Assembly: GCA_020747065.1 (NCBI GenBank)
Contig: JAGMVK010000016.1
Location: 1,054,001-1,118,000 of the forward strand
Direction of reading: 5' to 3'
Length of the DNA stretch: 64,000 bases
From: Cadophora sp. MPI-SDFR-AT-0126
Lineage: Eukaryota > Ascomycota > Leotiomycetes > Helotiales > Ploettnerulaceae
In this document: piece by piece, positions 28,428 through 38,297 of the stretch
How positions within the stretch are numbered: the stretch's first letter is position 1
How the letters are laid out: every line of letters starts with the position of its first letter
Program-made: the position numbers and the translations under genes
Notes under the pieces: model-generated
Told to the model about the DNA's origin: nothing
The model's database searches: none
Seen by the model: only the letters and a program-made list of their open reading frames with translations

Positions 28428-30508
28428 TTCTCAAAGTGAAATGATGTAGAAGGAAATAGTCAACGATCGGAGTAAAGTATATATTACCATCTTCTCTTCT
28501 ATTCATCTTCTTAAAGTGTTGATTGAAGTCCTAATGTTGAATTTTTTTGCTTGCATCACGACCATCCTATAACACGTCTTCCTAGCTTTGTGTATTTCAC
28601 GATTGACGACTCGATGTGACGAGTTTGCGTTTAGATTCGATGCTGGGCTATCAGAATATTCTTGCGCTGAGTTGGGCTGACACTATCCACATCCTGATCG
28701 CATGCAGCTGTCATGACGAAACCGTATTCTCCCCTGTCTTTCCTGGAAACGAGATTATCTGACTCCAGACCTCGTCCACTTCTGGTCACCTTGTCTGATC
28801 GGTTCTGTCAATCGGTGTGACATTCTCTTGCATGTCATATGCAGCACTTTCTCTTTGGGCCATCGAGCCGCGCTCACGAGATACCATAGGAATCTTCATT
28901 GATCAACGCATATCCAGAGGACCTCTACCCTTCACAAAGTCTCCAAAGAGCTGATCTATTCAGCTCCACACCGGGCCCAGCGGTAGTGTCCCCCACACTG
29001 GTGCCTCGGCCCCCGCCACTCCCGGCGAAGCAATTATTCACATGGTTGCTAACTTCAAATTGAATCTATTTCCATTCTGAAGTCAAATACCATCGCAAAG
29101 GCACCAATCACAGACACAGATATTGCAGGGATGATGTCGCCGTAGCAGGGTAAACTTCAGGAGAAGGACATCTGGGAGACTTGGAAGGATAAGACGCCAA
29201 TCTTGAAAGTCAGAATCCATCTAATGTTAGCTCGCATTATCACCCAATTATACTGGGAAGACCTCCAGAAAATGTCGAAAGTGCTTGACGCAGCGTCCAC
29301 ATCATGGACGTTCTCGGCCCTGAAAGTCATACTTGGTCGAAGTCCGTCTTGGATGATGACTCCACTGTTTGGGCCAAGCCTCAAGGGAATACGGTCAAAA
29401 GTGCCGCACTTTCTTCACTGTCGCGCCCAGCCACTAATGCTCCTAAGCAGGATCCCAGAAAAAGTCATAATGAAGTGCTGGTATTGAATCATTCAGCTAC
29501 AAAGCCACAGGCCTTCTGGTCCTATTTCGAGGAGAGAGGAGTCCAGACTATATGAAAGGCTTATGCAGCATCGTGCAAAAACTCTCTTATATATTCTCCA
29601 GATATGTTCAGAGTAAGGCTTCAGCAGTAACCTGTGGCGTTGATTTGAACGAACTTGACTCTGAATTGCGAGTCACCAAGGTCAGCTTTCGAGGGGTGCT
29701 TGGAATCATGGTGACCAAAAATGGTTTAGAAAACAGGACATTTCTCAGTCAGTATATCGAAGTTTTCAATCGGTAGCTATTTATGATTCTGACCTAGGGT
29801 CGTCAAGTTACGCCCGTAGTCACAGACTCAAGCATGCAAGCATTCAGTGCTAGTGACATCAGACGGGTACGCACGTAAAAACATGTTGATCAAGATAGAT
29901 TGTACGGGATTTGGATTCCTTGCGGTCAGGGGATTTCCGACTGCAAGATGGTGACTAAGTCACCCAAGTGTACCCTGCTGTCTGTCTAATGCGTATCCTA
30001 TTGGCTTGTCAGCTGGACCGTAGCGAGGTAGGCGACCTGCAAGGTACTTGATGACAATAGCCGAGTTTTACAGCCCAAGCCCCACAGTGGACCACCAGCT
30101 GAACTCTCAGGGACAAGAGTACGGCATATCATCAATCAAATACATTGTACAATGTCACCACAAGGAGACGAAGTCGACCAGGTCCCATGTATCGCCTTCC
30201 TTCTCGCGACAGCTCAGCCCTCGTAGTCCGTCAGCATCTGACAATATGCTCTTGGAAAGACAGAAAAGACAATCTCCATTGGCAACGCGGTGATTCCATT
30301 CATCCTCCCGTGGAGATCGTGGCTCGTCGTGACAATTTCTCTAGCAGTGATCCAAATGTATATAAAGAATGAAACATCCGACTGCAACGACCAAAATCCC
30401 ATTATCAATAACATCTTACAATTCACAACACATCACAACCCGCACAAATCTCACTCAACTCAAGATTACTCAATACAGCTCACAGAACTTCACTAGTTCA
30501 GCCGAAAC
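28428..30508. other. Long intergenic region, no supported gene
   Basis: Two kilobases between the PL4 gene and the broken lectin-like gene, both rightward. Short frames at 29200-29780 have no recognisable similarity and no splice logic, and may be relics. A GC-rich island around 28975-29030 stands out from its AT-richer surroundings and includes a short imperfect palindrome (TAGTGTCCCCCACACTG). Confidence 0.45.
30359..30366 (+). promoter_or_regulatory. TATA-like box of the lectin-like gene
   Basis: TATATAAA lies about 145 bases before the start codon at 30509, a plausible core-promoter position for a secreted, inducible fungal gene. It is followed by an A/C-rich leader. Confidence 0.45.
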
Positions 30509-31353
30509 ATGAGATCAGCATCCCTTGCGCTGCTCTACGGTACTTTAGTTGCAAGTTCAGTCACTATGGCCTTTCCACGATCCGTTGAGCAGGAAGCGCC
30601 CTTTAACGAGACTGCCATTAATGATGGCCATGAAGGTAATGTTTCTCGATCGTTTTCATAGTATTCAACTACATACTAACTGGTTGCTAGGATCTATCTT
30701 GGGGGATGTCAGTCTAGCAAAACGTGCTCCCACCTGGACAGTAGGTCTTCAAGGAATCCAGAACTCGGTATCTCTGGGTCGAGATTTCGCTGCATCTGCC
30801 CGATCAGGTACAGCTCTTTATGTGACCTTTGCCAATCAAATCAGCGGGAAGTCATACACCGGACCATGGAACCAAGTTTGGCAAGAAGGAATCAACGATT
30901 GGGCCCAATTTTCACTCTACAGAAGCGGCGAGAGCGCCAACTACCAAACCGATGGAGGGGTTGCCTCTGTAGTCCGTTCGCCGGAGCGTATGGAGTCGTT
31001 CTTTGGATTGGGAAACCAGATTTACAGCTATTATTTCGCTGGTGGTACCTGGCATGGTTCCACCGAGAACAAAGCAAAGTCGGCTGCTGTAGGAACTAGG
31101 TACGTGAAATCTTTTCAATTTCTATTGGAGACGCAGAGAGCTCTTGAATAGCATCGGGATGGCTCAGATGGAAAGGATACTAACTTCTCTAGTATCACAG
31201 CTGCGTCTCGCGACCCGAGATCCATGGAGATCTTTTACGTTGGGAAGGATGGAAATATTCTCCACTCATTTTCCAACGAGGACGGCCAAAAATGGGTCAT
31301 TGATCAATTCCTGTGGAATGGACCTGTCAACCCAATCAGCCTTACGAGTATTG

Positions 31354-31361
31354 CCTCCACA
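31354..31361. repeat. Target-site duplication, left copy
   Basis: CCTCCACA directly before the left end of the MITE; identical to 31883-31890. It ends exactly on a codon boundary of the host exon. Confidence 0.9.
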
Positions 31362-31882
31362 CAGTGTGACAAATTTCTAATCTACTACTCGAGTAGTAAT
31401 CTAGAGTAGTAGATTAGATTAGATTAGATTTAGATTAGTGATTTTTCAACTAGATTAGATTAGATTTAGAGTAGTAAATTTATACTAATCTAGATTATTT
31501 AGATTATTCAAGTTTTTAATAAATACTTAGATTATAGAGACAAATTTATATAAAAATAAGTTAAATCTATTAAGTCATAATATAAAATAAAATAATAATA
31601 AAATAAATACTATAAAACTAAATGTTACTTAAGTAATATATAACTTGAAGCTCTTAGAATCACTCGTTAAGCACGGGAGAAGCCGTAAGCTAAGCTAATT
31701 GTAGTTAAGCGAAGGGCTCTAAGCCGTTTTAAGCCAGGGAATTTACCACGTGACCGCTACTCGAGTAGTAATCTAGAGTAGTAGATTAGATTAGATTAGA
31801 TTTAAAGTAGTTATATTTATTACTAGATTAGATTAGAGTAGGAGTTACTACTCTAATCTAATCTAATCTATTTGTCACACTG
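31362..31882. mobile_element. hAT-type MITE (non-autonomous), 521 bp
   Basis: The element starts CAGTGTGACAAAT and ends ATTTGTCACACTG, a perfect 13-bp terminal inverted repeat. It is flanked on both sides by the same 8 bases, CCTCCACA. An 8-bp duplication and CAGTG/CACTG termini are hallmarks of the hAT superfamily. The interior is AT-rich with many GATTAG/CTAATC subterminal repeats in both orientations and two near-identical copies of a block beginning CTACTCGAGTAGTAATCTAG (about 31384 and 31759). It has no open frame long enough for a transposase. The hexamer repeats could be transposase-binding sites. No second copy is seen in the window. Confidence 0.9.
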
Positions 31883-31890
31883 CCTCCACA
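31883..31890. repeat. Target-site duplication, right copy
   Basis: CCTCCACA directly after the right end of the MITE; identical to 31354-31361. The perfect match suggests a recent insertion. Confidence 0.9.
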
Positions 31891-32415
31891 AGATTTGCTC
31901 AACTAGCGGTGTTCTGGACCAAGCCGGATGGTTCTATCTGGGGGGCCTGGCTTGTACCAGCAGGTTGGCAAGGAAAGCAACTTCTTGGCCCAGGGTCTGC
32001 TAGCCCATCGTCTCGACTTACCGCCGTCACTCGCTCGGAGCTTCGCATCAATATCTTCTACGTTGGAAACGACAAGCGAGTTCGTCAGATCTATTGGAAG
32101 AGCGAGAACCCAGGGACATGGAATACACCTTCTGCGCCAATCTCCAATCTCCCTGCAGCTCCAGGAGGACTGGGATCGGTATCGATGAATCCCAATCATC
32201 AGGAGGTATTCTTCTTAGGGACCGATTCGAAGCTGAAGCACGCCTACTGGACAGAATCTGCCAACACCTGGAAGAGCGAGGCTCTCCCCGGGGCAAACAT
32301 AGCCTGTATGCCTAGTGGATCTTTGGAAGTGGTATCGCGACGGGATGGCACGATGGAAGGCTGGTGCAAAGCAACCAGCAACAATGCCCTTGTACACTTC
32401 TACTATTATGCATGA

Positions 32416-33287
32416 TCTAGCGCAATAGTGAGAAAGTGGTGCTGCTAGCTGGGCGTAAGGTAGAGGCTGGGATCCCGGAGGGTTGGGAAGAGGGGGTTTG
32501 GAATGTTAGATTTGAAGGGCTGAGGGAATAAGTCAATAGCCAGTAGGATGGACTTTCGTATTTTCAAAATTGATCTTTTTATATTCGAAGATGAAGTGCG
32601 ATTTTCAACCAAGGCCTCGTCCCTCAACGTGATCAGGCTTTGGCTATCTAAATGTTGAAAATGTAAGAGTTAAGAGCCAATGGAGGTAGAATTGAGCAAT
32701 GACATTAGCGAGCTGAACCCCCTGAAATGTTTTGATTCGCTAAGTTCTAGCGCCTCTTCAAGGCGTCCAACCACACTTCAACACTTCGGCTTCTCACAGC
32801 ATCAACCAACCAAGATCTCTACCTCTGCCGTCTTTCTCTTGGAGTATCATTGCCTTCACGCGGCTGAACTGCCAAGGACCCAGAAACCCATCGACCAACA
32901 CGCCACGCAAACCTCGACCACTGTTTTTTTCGTCGCTCATGCAGGTTTTCCAAAAGGGGACTTGGAGGCCGCGATAAGGACTTTCTATGGGTGTTGTACT
33001 CGGATGTATGAGTGGATAAGAGTTCAGATCCCGTCCCGTTTTCTGCACTCAGTGAAGTTGAAAATGTGCAGAGCCTCCACGAGACTGCCGGCTGGGTCAG
33101 TGTTTTTCAGCTGTGGTGAAGTCGAGGAAACATAAAAGCTTGTGCTCAAACCCACCGTGGTCTTCGCACTGCAACTTTCGAGGGCACCTGAGGCTTAGCT
33201 TTCGACTGAACGAAGGTTTTTGCTACTACTCAGTCCAAAAAAAAAAGTTTCTTTCGTCACGTTGGGCCACTTACAATCACGTGAACA
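32416..33287. other. Intergenic, no supported gene
   Basis: A Ser-rich frame at 32680-33135 has no recognisable motif or signal peptide and is treated as chance. An A10 run occurs just after 33230. The final part is the promoter of the gene at 33288. Confidence 0.45.
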
Positions 33288-34826
33288 ATGTCTCCTTCCT
33301 TCTGGCTCACGCTGTCCACAAACTGGGAACTCGGCAATGTCCGAGCCGTACTGGCATTCTTGACAAATGTCCTCCTGGCCATCGGTCTCTGGATCATCTC
33401 ATATGCCTCCTGGAAACATGGCGCTGCCCAAGCAGCTCGTACCTCACGAGTTCCCCTGCTCTCACTCTTCTCCATGAGCGGTATTGGCGATGCAGTCGAC
33501 GCTCTCTTTGTCATCAGCTTCAGTATGGGGCTCAGAAGACTCCTTTCGATACTACTTCAGGCCGGAGCTATCGTCGTCTTGAGCGTCGCAGTCATCATTT
33601 CTGGTCCCATCGCTCGGTACTCCACCAGACGCGGGATCGAGATTCAAAACCAGGATGTCCAAGGCTGGCTTGCGACAACAAACCACAGTAGTATGGGTGG
33701 CGCATTCGTCCGTTGGAACCAGACCATCGAGCGACTGAATTCTGCCAAGTTCCCGATGGATCAACTCCTGGACTTCCAGCCCGATAACAGAGTGGAATGG
33801 CAATATGAGAGCGAGGAGTGGAACTCTAGTTGGGCTGTCTCTTGCACATGGACACCGCAGACCCCTGTCACCCTTGAAGCAACCGGAAACTCTTCTGGCT
33901 ATCTTTTTGATGAGATCCCGGGTATTCCTACGATATTCCCGCCCGAGACTCTGGAAAAGGGTTACAACATCTGGATGGACTGGGGAGGTGCATACGAAGG
34001 CTCAGACGTCAACAAAGATGTGATCATTTTCCTCCTGGCTGAAACTGATCCCGAACTAGCAATAGATAATAACACAGGGCTCCTGCGAAACTATCAACCT
34101 CTTCACCTCGTTCTCACTGCCGTCCATCTTCACAACGTCCCGAAGTCAGAAGATGAGACAGTAACTAATTTCGGTACCGGCCCTATCGAATCTTCATCGT
34201 ACACTATGGCCAATTGCAACATCGAACGGGCAATGAATCGCACAAATGATGATCTTGACATTGATGTGGTGCAACATATTGCTTTCCCATGGACCATTGA
34301 CGCCGACAAGACCGTGTCAGCTTTTGCATCATTCTATCAAGCTGGAATTGCTGAACAGTCATTCAATGGAGAGCCGATCTATGTTCCATCTGGGGAAGAC
34401 TTATTCCGATTCTATCAAGCCTACATGATAAGCAAAGACACACAATACAAACAAACTGTCACCAGAAGCATTAGCGTCGAAGTCCCAAGCGTTGAGCTTT
34501 CGGTGGTGGCCCTGGCGCTGATTCTGCTGTACGTCGCTGCGATGGGTGTTTTATTGCTATGGTCAGGTCTGATGATGAGACTACCGAAAGGAATGTGGAT
34601 CCCGAGAACAAAAGTTGAGTGGATGATGCAAGGTGTGAGGGAGGTTGGAGGGAGGGAAATAGATGCGGGGTTGTGGGAAGTGGGGTGGGGTGGCCTCAAG
34701 AGAGGATTGAGAGGAGCGGTGTTGGGAAGGGGTGTAGGTCCCATGGGAGGCACGAGTATGAACATACAGCTTGGTCAAGATGTGGAGCGACCGTCTGTTG
34801 TGCAGGTGCTTGGAGGAAAACATTGA
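33288..34826 (+). CDS. Fungal multi-pass membrane protein with large extracellular domain
   Basis: Not recognised by function. A single exon encodes 512 residues starting MSPSFWLTLSTNWELG. Three hydrophobic segments lie near the N-terminus (about residues 20-42, 60-80 and 84-106). A luminal or extracellular region of about 300 residues follows, with several N-glycosylation sites (NHS, NQT, NSS, NNT, NRT), and then a strong C-terminal membrane span (about 403-430, VELSVVALALILLYVAAMG). The Gly/Arg-rich cytosolic tail is about 80 residues. This topology, N-terminal helices plus glycosylated ectodomain plus one late helix, is common among lineage-specific fungal membrane proteins next to HET loci. 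No introns or frameshifts are needed. Its downstream neighbour, the amidase, converges on it with about 300 bases between. Confidence 0.75.
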   Translation: MSPSFWLTLSTNWELGNVRAVLAFLTNVLLAIGLWIISYASWKHGAAQAARTSRVPLLSLFSMSGIGDAVDALFVISFSMGLRRLLSILLQAGAIVVLSVAVIISGPIARYSTRRGIEIQNQDVQGWLATTNHSSMGGAFVRWNQTIERLNSAKFPMDQLLDFQPDNRVEWQYESEEWNSSWAVSCTWTPQTPVTLEATGNSSGYLFDEIPGIPTIFPPETLEKGYNIWMDWGGAYEGSDVNKDVIIFLLAETDPELAIDNNTGLLRNYQPLHLVLTAVHLHNVPKSEDETVTNFGTGPIESSSYTMANCNIERAMNRTNDDLDIDVVQHIAFPWTIDADKTVSAFASFYQAGIAEQSFNGEPIYVPSGEDLFRFYQAYMISKDTQYKQTVTRSISVEVPSVELSVVALALILLYVAAMGVLLLWSGLMMRLPKGMWIPRTKVEWMMQGVREVGGREIDAGLWEVGWGGLKRGLRGAVLGRGVGPMGGTSMNIQLGQDVERPSVVQVLGGKH

Positions 34827-35124
34827 TTTCTCTTGCTTGGCAAAGGCGCCCACGTCGTTCTGGACAACAAGTCTACTTTTGCTATGGGTTTGCTCAATTC
34901 TGCTTCAACTCTTCTGATTATTACACGTCATGTACTCTGTATCAATCTGTTCTCAGGCCACTGCAAGGTCTAATCATGAATGCTATTGTTTATGTCCCCA
35001 CATCTATCCTCGCTTAAGGGCTGCCGAGATGCATCACCTTCTAGCCGTACATCATTTCGGTGGGGTTCATCGTCCTTTACCTTCTCCCCGAAAGAATAGA
35101 CAGAAACTGTGAACGATATAAATC

Positions 35125-37335
35125 CTAGCTACTGTACATTCTGCTTCCAGCCTTGGGCGCATTGATGATGCCGACTTTTTGTAGTTGCTCAGCCAGCTCG
35201 AACAGCATGGCATCACAACCCGGCGCTGCAATGATGTTTACCGCCACTGGTAAGACTTCCTCGTGCATGGTGATTGTAGAATTATAGGAAGCTTGGCCAA
35301 CTACAATACGCGTCAGTCTGTTCTTTATGCAAACATATGAAGCGAGGTAAAACTCACGTGGAAACACCACATCCGGCACTCCAGCAATGGGGCCAATACT
35401 AGAAACTCCCCACCAAAGCGGAAGTCCAGGTGGATCTCTGTACACGTTCCTATAATTTGGCGTCGCCAAAGCCCCGGGATAGAGCAGCAGACTGTCCGAG
35501 CAACTGCCTGGCACGTTCCTCAAGACCTCCTTATTCCACCACTCTGTGAAAACAGTCTTGTTGTGGATGCCACTTTCAAGGTCCTCGTCGGTAAGGTTGA
35601 ATCGCGCCCAGTTCCATCGCACGAGTGGACTTGGATCGAGGAATGGGGTGCGACCATTAAATGCGGCTTGGTAGTCCGAGATGAATGGAGCGCCGAACAT
35701 TTCGTATTGTTGTTTGGAGATTAGAGTTCCGTAGGTGTAAAGGAGGAATTCTGTGAGCGTGCTTGTTTTCTCGAAAACTGCCTGTTGTGAGGAGGTCCAC
35801 ATCGATTCGTAGTCCAGAACTGACGGCGGTTGGGTTGTGTTCAGAAATGATTCCAGCTTGGCGAGGAAGTCCAATAGAACTCCTTCGGCTTCATTACTTG
35901 CGTTCGATGGGAACCCGCTGGTGTAAATGGTTTTTGGGAAGGACGAGAAGTCCGTCAGATTACCTGAATAAAGGACTTCGCCAGCGGTTTTCCAAATTGT
36001 TGCATCGCGAGTCAAGAAGCCGGCGGTATCCATCAATGGTGAGAGTGGCATCTACTCAGGTCAGTACATCTTCAAACAGTACAAGAGGTGACGAATACAG
36101 CATACCACATTATCTAGCATCACAAGTCCATGAGTGGGCCTGTTCCCATACGCTCCATTGACTTGCGCTGGGTTTCTGACACTACCTCCAGTATCGCTTC
36201 CAAGTGCCAGATCTAACCACTCGTAAGCGCCAATTCCAGCACCGGGTCCTGAAGATGACGACGAAGGGTCGGAGTAACCATCTCCACGAGCATTGAACGG
36301 CGAATGATAGTCAACCCAATCAGCCGTTGCAGTTTCACCATTAGCAAATTGTGAGGTTTTCATTTTGCCGACAATGATGGCGCCGGCGTCAATGAGCTTC
36401 TGAACTGCTGGGGCGGTGGTGTTTCGTTCAGGGTAAAGATCATAGTAGGCTCTGTTTCCACAACCGCGCTTAGTGCCAGCGATGTCGTAGATGTCTTTGA
36501 TTCCAAGACGGACCTGATTCAGTTGTCAGAAGCTATTGTTATACTTTTCGGAACGTGATACTGGTTTGTCTTACCCCTGCCAAAGGTTTAGATTTTGTTT
36601 TGGTGTAATACAAGCGAGATGGAACTCCGATTGTGGGCGATTGTACCCCCTGAAAGGTGTCAGTACCAATACTTTAAACGATTTTGGCCAACTTACCGCA
36701 ATAGAAGCCGATAGAGTGCTGAAGTGTCCGGCGGCATGAGCGATAATCCCCTCTGTGAAAGCTCCCTCATAGTCCGAGTATAGTCGCCAAGCCTGGTACA
36801 CATCGCCAGTGTACGCGTGAAGAAAGTAGGGACCTATAGGAAGGCTTTGCGAACAATTGGTTGCTGGTATAGCCGAACTGCTGGATGAAGAAGTCATGAA
36901 CAGCTTATTGCCAAAATCTGTCAAAGAAGAAGCAAGAGCCGTGTTGGGATATGTCGAAGCTACTGAGGCAAGATAGATTGCTTTGACGGAGTCAGTTGAC
37001 CATTTTCAGGTGGAGAGTCACAACTTGCCTTGCATGAACCCCGGATTGAAGACATCATCCATAGTACTATACCTCTCGACTTCCTCCTTTAGCACACTTG
37101 CATCGAACTTGCTGCAATTACTCTTCATTACTGTCAAAGGAATCAGATCCTCCCCTGGACTCGCAGCAGCCCTCAGCTGGTACCGTCCCACTCCCAAGCT
37201 AGAGACAGGAACGCTCGGAACATAATAGTAAACATCATTTACAGCAACGGTACTTCCAGCTTTACGGGTCCCAGCAGTGACGAGGTTGGTGAATGTTAAA
37301 ACTCCCAACCCAAACTTGACAGCTGCAGAAAACAT
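35125..37335 (-). CDS. Secreted amidase-signature family protein
   Basis: Six exons (37029-37335, 36697-36980, 36575-36649, 36106-36513, 35358-36051, 35125-35300) give 647 residues. The start gives a signal peptide ([21 protein letters not shown]). Residues up to about 200 form an N-terminal region such as is found ahead of many fungal amidases ([12 protein letters not shown] ... [21 protein letters not shown]). The amidase domain follows: catalytic Lys228 in [11 protein letters not shown], cis-Ser near 309 in the [10 protein letters not shown] loop, nucleophile Ser333 in [12 protein letters not shown]. The family hydrolyses carboxamides; the natural substrate here is unknown. Intron 1 starts with GC (CAAG|GCAAGT) and ends CAAAG, a probable GC-AG intron; phase supports it, and a normal GT donor nearby would not. 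Six N-x-S/T sites fit secretion. Confidence 0.86.
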
Positions 37336-38297
37336 GGCAGGAACCGACCGAAGACAGCAAATAATCAAGAGAATGGAGATCCATCGACTATTGAGGAACT
37401 TTCATTTACTTATACCTCATCTTCGTGATTTCGAAGGTCCAGAGATGCACTTTGGTAGTGCCAAGAATGGGCGGCTCTGTTGTCATGCCCCACTTTGTTT
37501 AGGGTGTATACTTCCAGTTGTCCTGAGCCAACCCCCCACTCTAGTATGATGATAATCTCGTGCTTGTGGAAATACTTTCAAAAGCAGGAACTCTGCATTA
37601 GTATTCAAATGTAATGCTTTTCAGATGCGGGAATTACTTGATTTCTTGCCAGCCTTGCTTTTACTCGTGAAGACATAAGGACTAGCAGCAAAAAAAGCAA
37701 TAAGTTTACCATCACCATATAGACAACCACATTCAACACACGCTCTGATCGAATTTGACGGTCCAAGTGGATAGTAAATTGTCAAGTAGGTATCAGAGGG
37801 ATCAGCAGGCAGCATTCGGACTTAAGGAGCTGCAGCTTGGGTTTCTAGAGTGGGATCAAAGCAAGATGCTGACAACTGCAGCTTTTAGCGAAGAACAGGC
37901 CCTAGCTCTACACATACAAATGAGCCAGGGATTTTCGATTTTCTCGGCTTCGAAGAACAAGACTTGGTTGAATGAAACTGGTTCCCTTATTTCAACCTGG
38001 TCATTTGCCCGAAGTTAAGTTTTGTGCACTACCTCATCGAATCGGAGGGGCTCAAGATTAGGAACGCAGAATTAAGCTTGGTCAAGTACCCTAGTCTGAA
38101 GTTGTGCATTAGATTGATAAAATCTGAACATTTGGAACTTCAGTTGTTTTGCTCAATTGCATGGCGTTGAAGTCACGTTGAAGTCATGATGGTCATCAGA
38201 TTTCTAACTCGCTTAAATCCCACCAGGTAGGTTCTTTTATCGACAGACTCTACTCCCCGAATTCCATTTCCTGCCCAGGTTTTTATCAGTCATTTCC
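37336..38297. other. Intergenic, no supported gene
   Basis: This holds the upstream region of the amidase and the 3' flank of the HET gene, both minus strand. Frames of 64-90 codons here have no family similarity. Confidence 0.5.

Larger units (their letters stand above)
30509..32415 (+). pseudogene. Secreted lectin-like (beta-propeller type) gene broken by a MITE
   Basis: Exons are 30509-30635, 30691-31099 and a third from 31193, interrupted at 31362. Coding resumes at 31891 in the same frame and ends at 32415. The start gives a signal peptide (MRSASLALLYGTLVASSVTMA), then a propeptide ending in Lys-Arg, a Kex2-type site, before APTW. The mature part repeats a Trp/Gly-rich blade pattern, for example FYVGKDGNILHSFSNEDGQ, FYVGNDKRVRQIYWKSEN and FFLGTDSKLKHAYWTESANTW, which resembles the fucose-lectin-like six-bladed propellers of fungi; this assignment is tentative. 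Reading into the insertion reaches a stop at 31407-31409, giving about 250 residues against roughly 409 for the uninterrupted gene. The coding halves show no other lesion, so the break looks recent. Confidence 0.72.

Noticed and set aside
29200..29780. Series of short plus-strand frames as a possible degraded gene
   Set aside because: No similarity I can recognise, and joining the pieces needs arbitrary frame changes.
31144..31409. Treating the truncated lectin-like protein ending at 31409 as the normal product
   Set aside because: The stop lies inside a transposon with a target duplication, and the coding sequence continues in frame on the other side.
32680..33135. 151-codon Ser-rich frame after the broken lectin gene
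   Set aside because: No motif, no signal peptide, no splice partners; composition fits chance.
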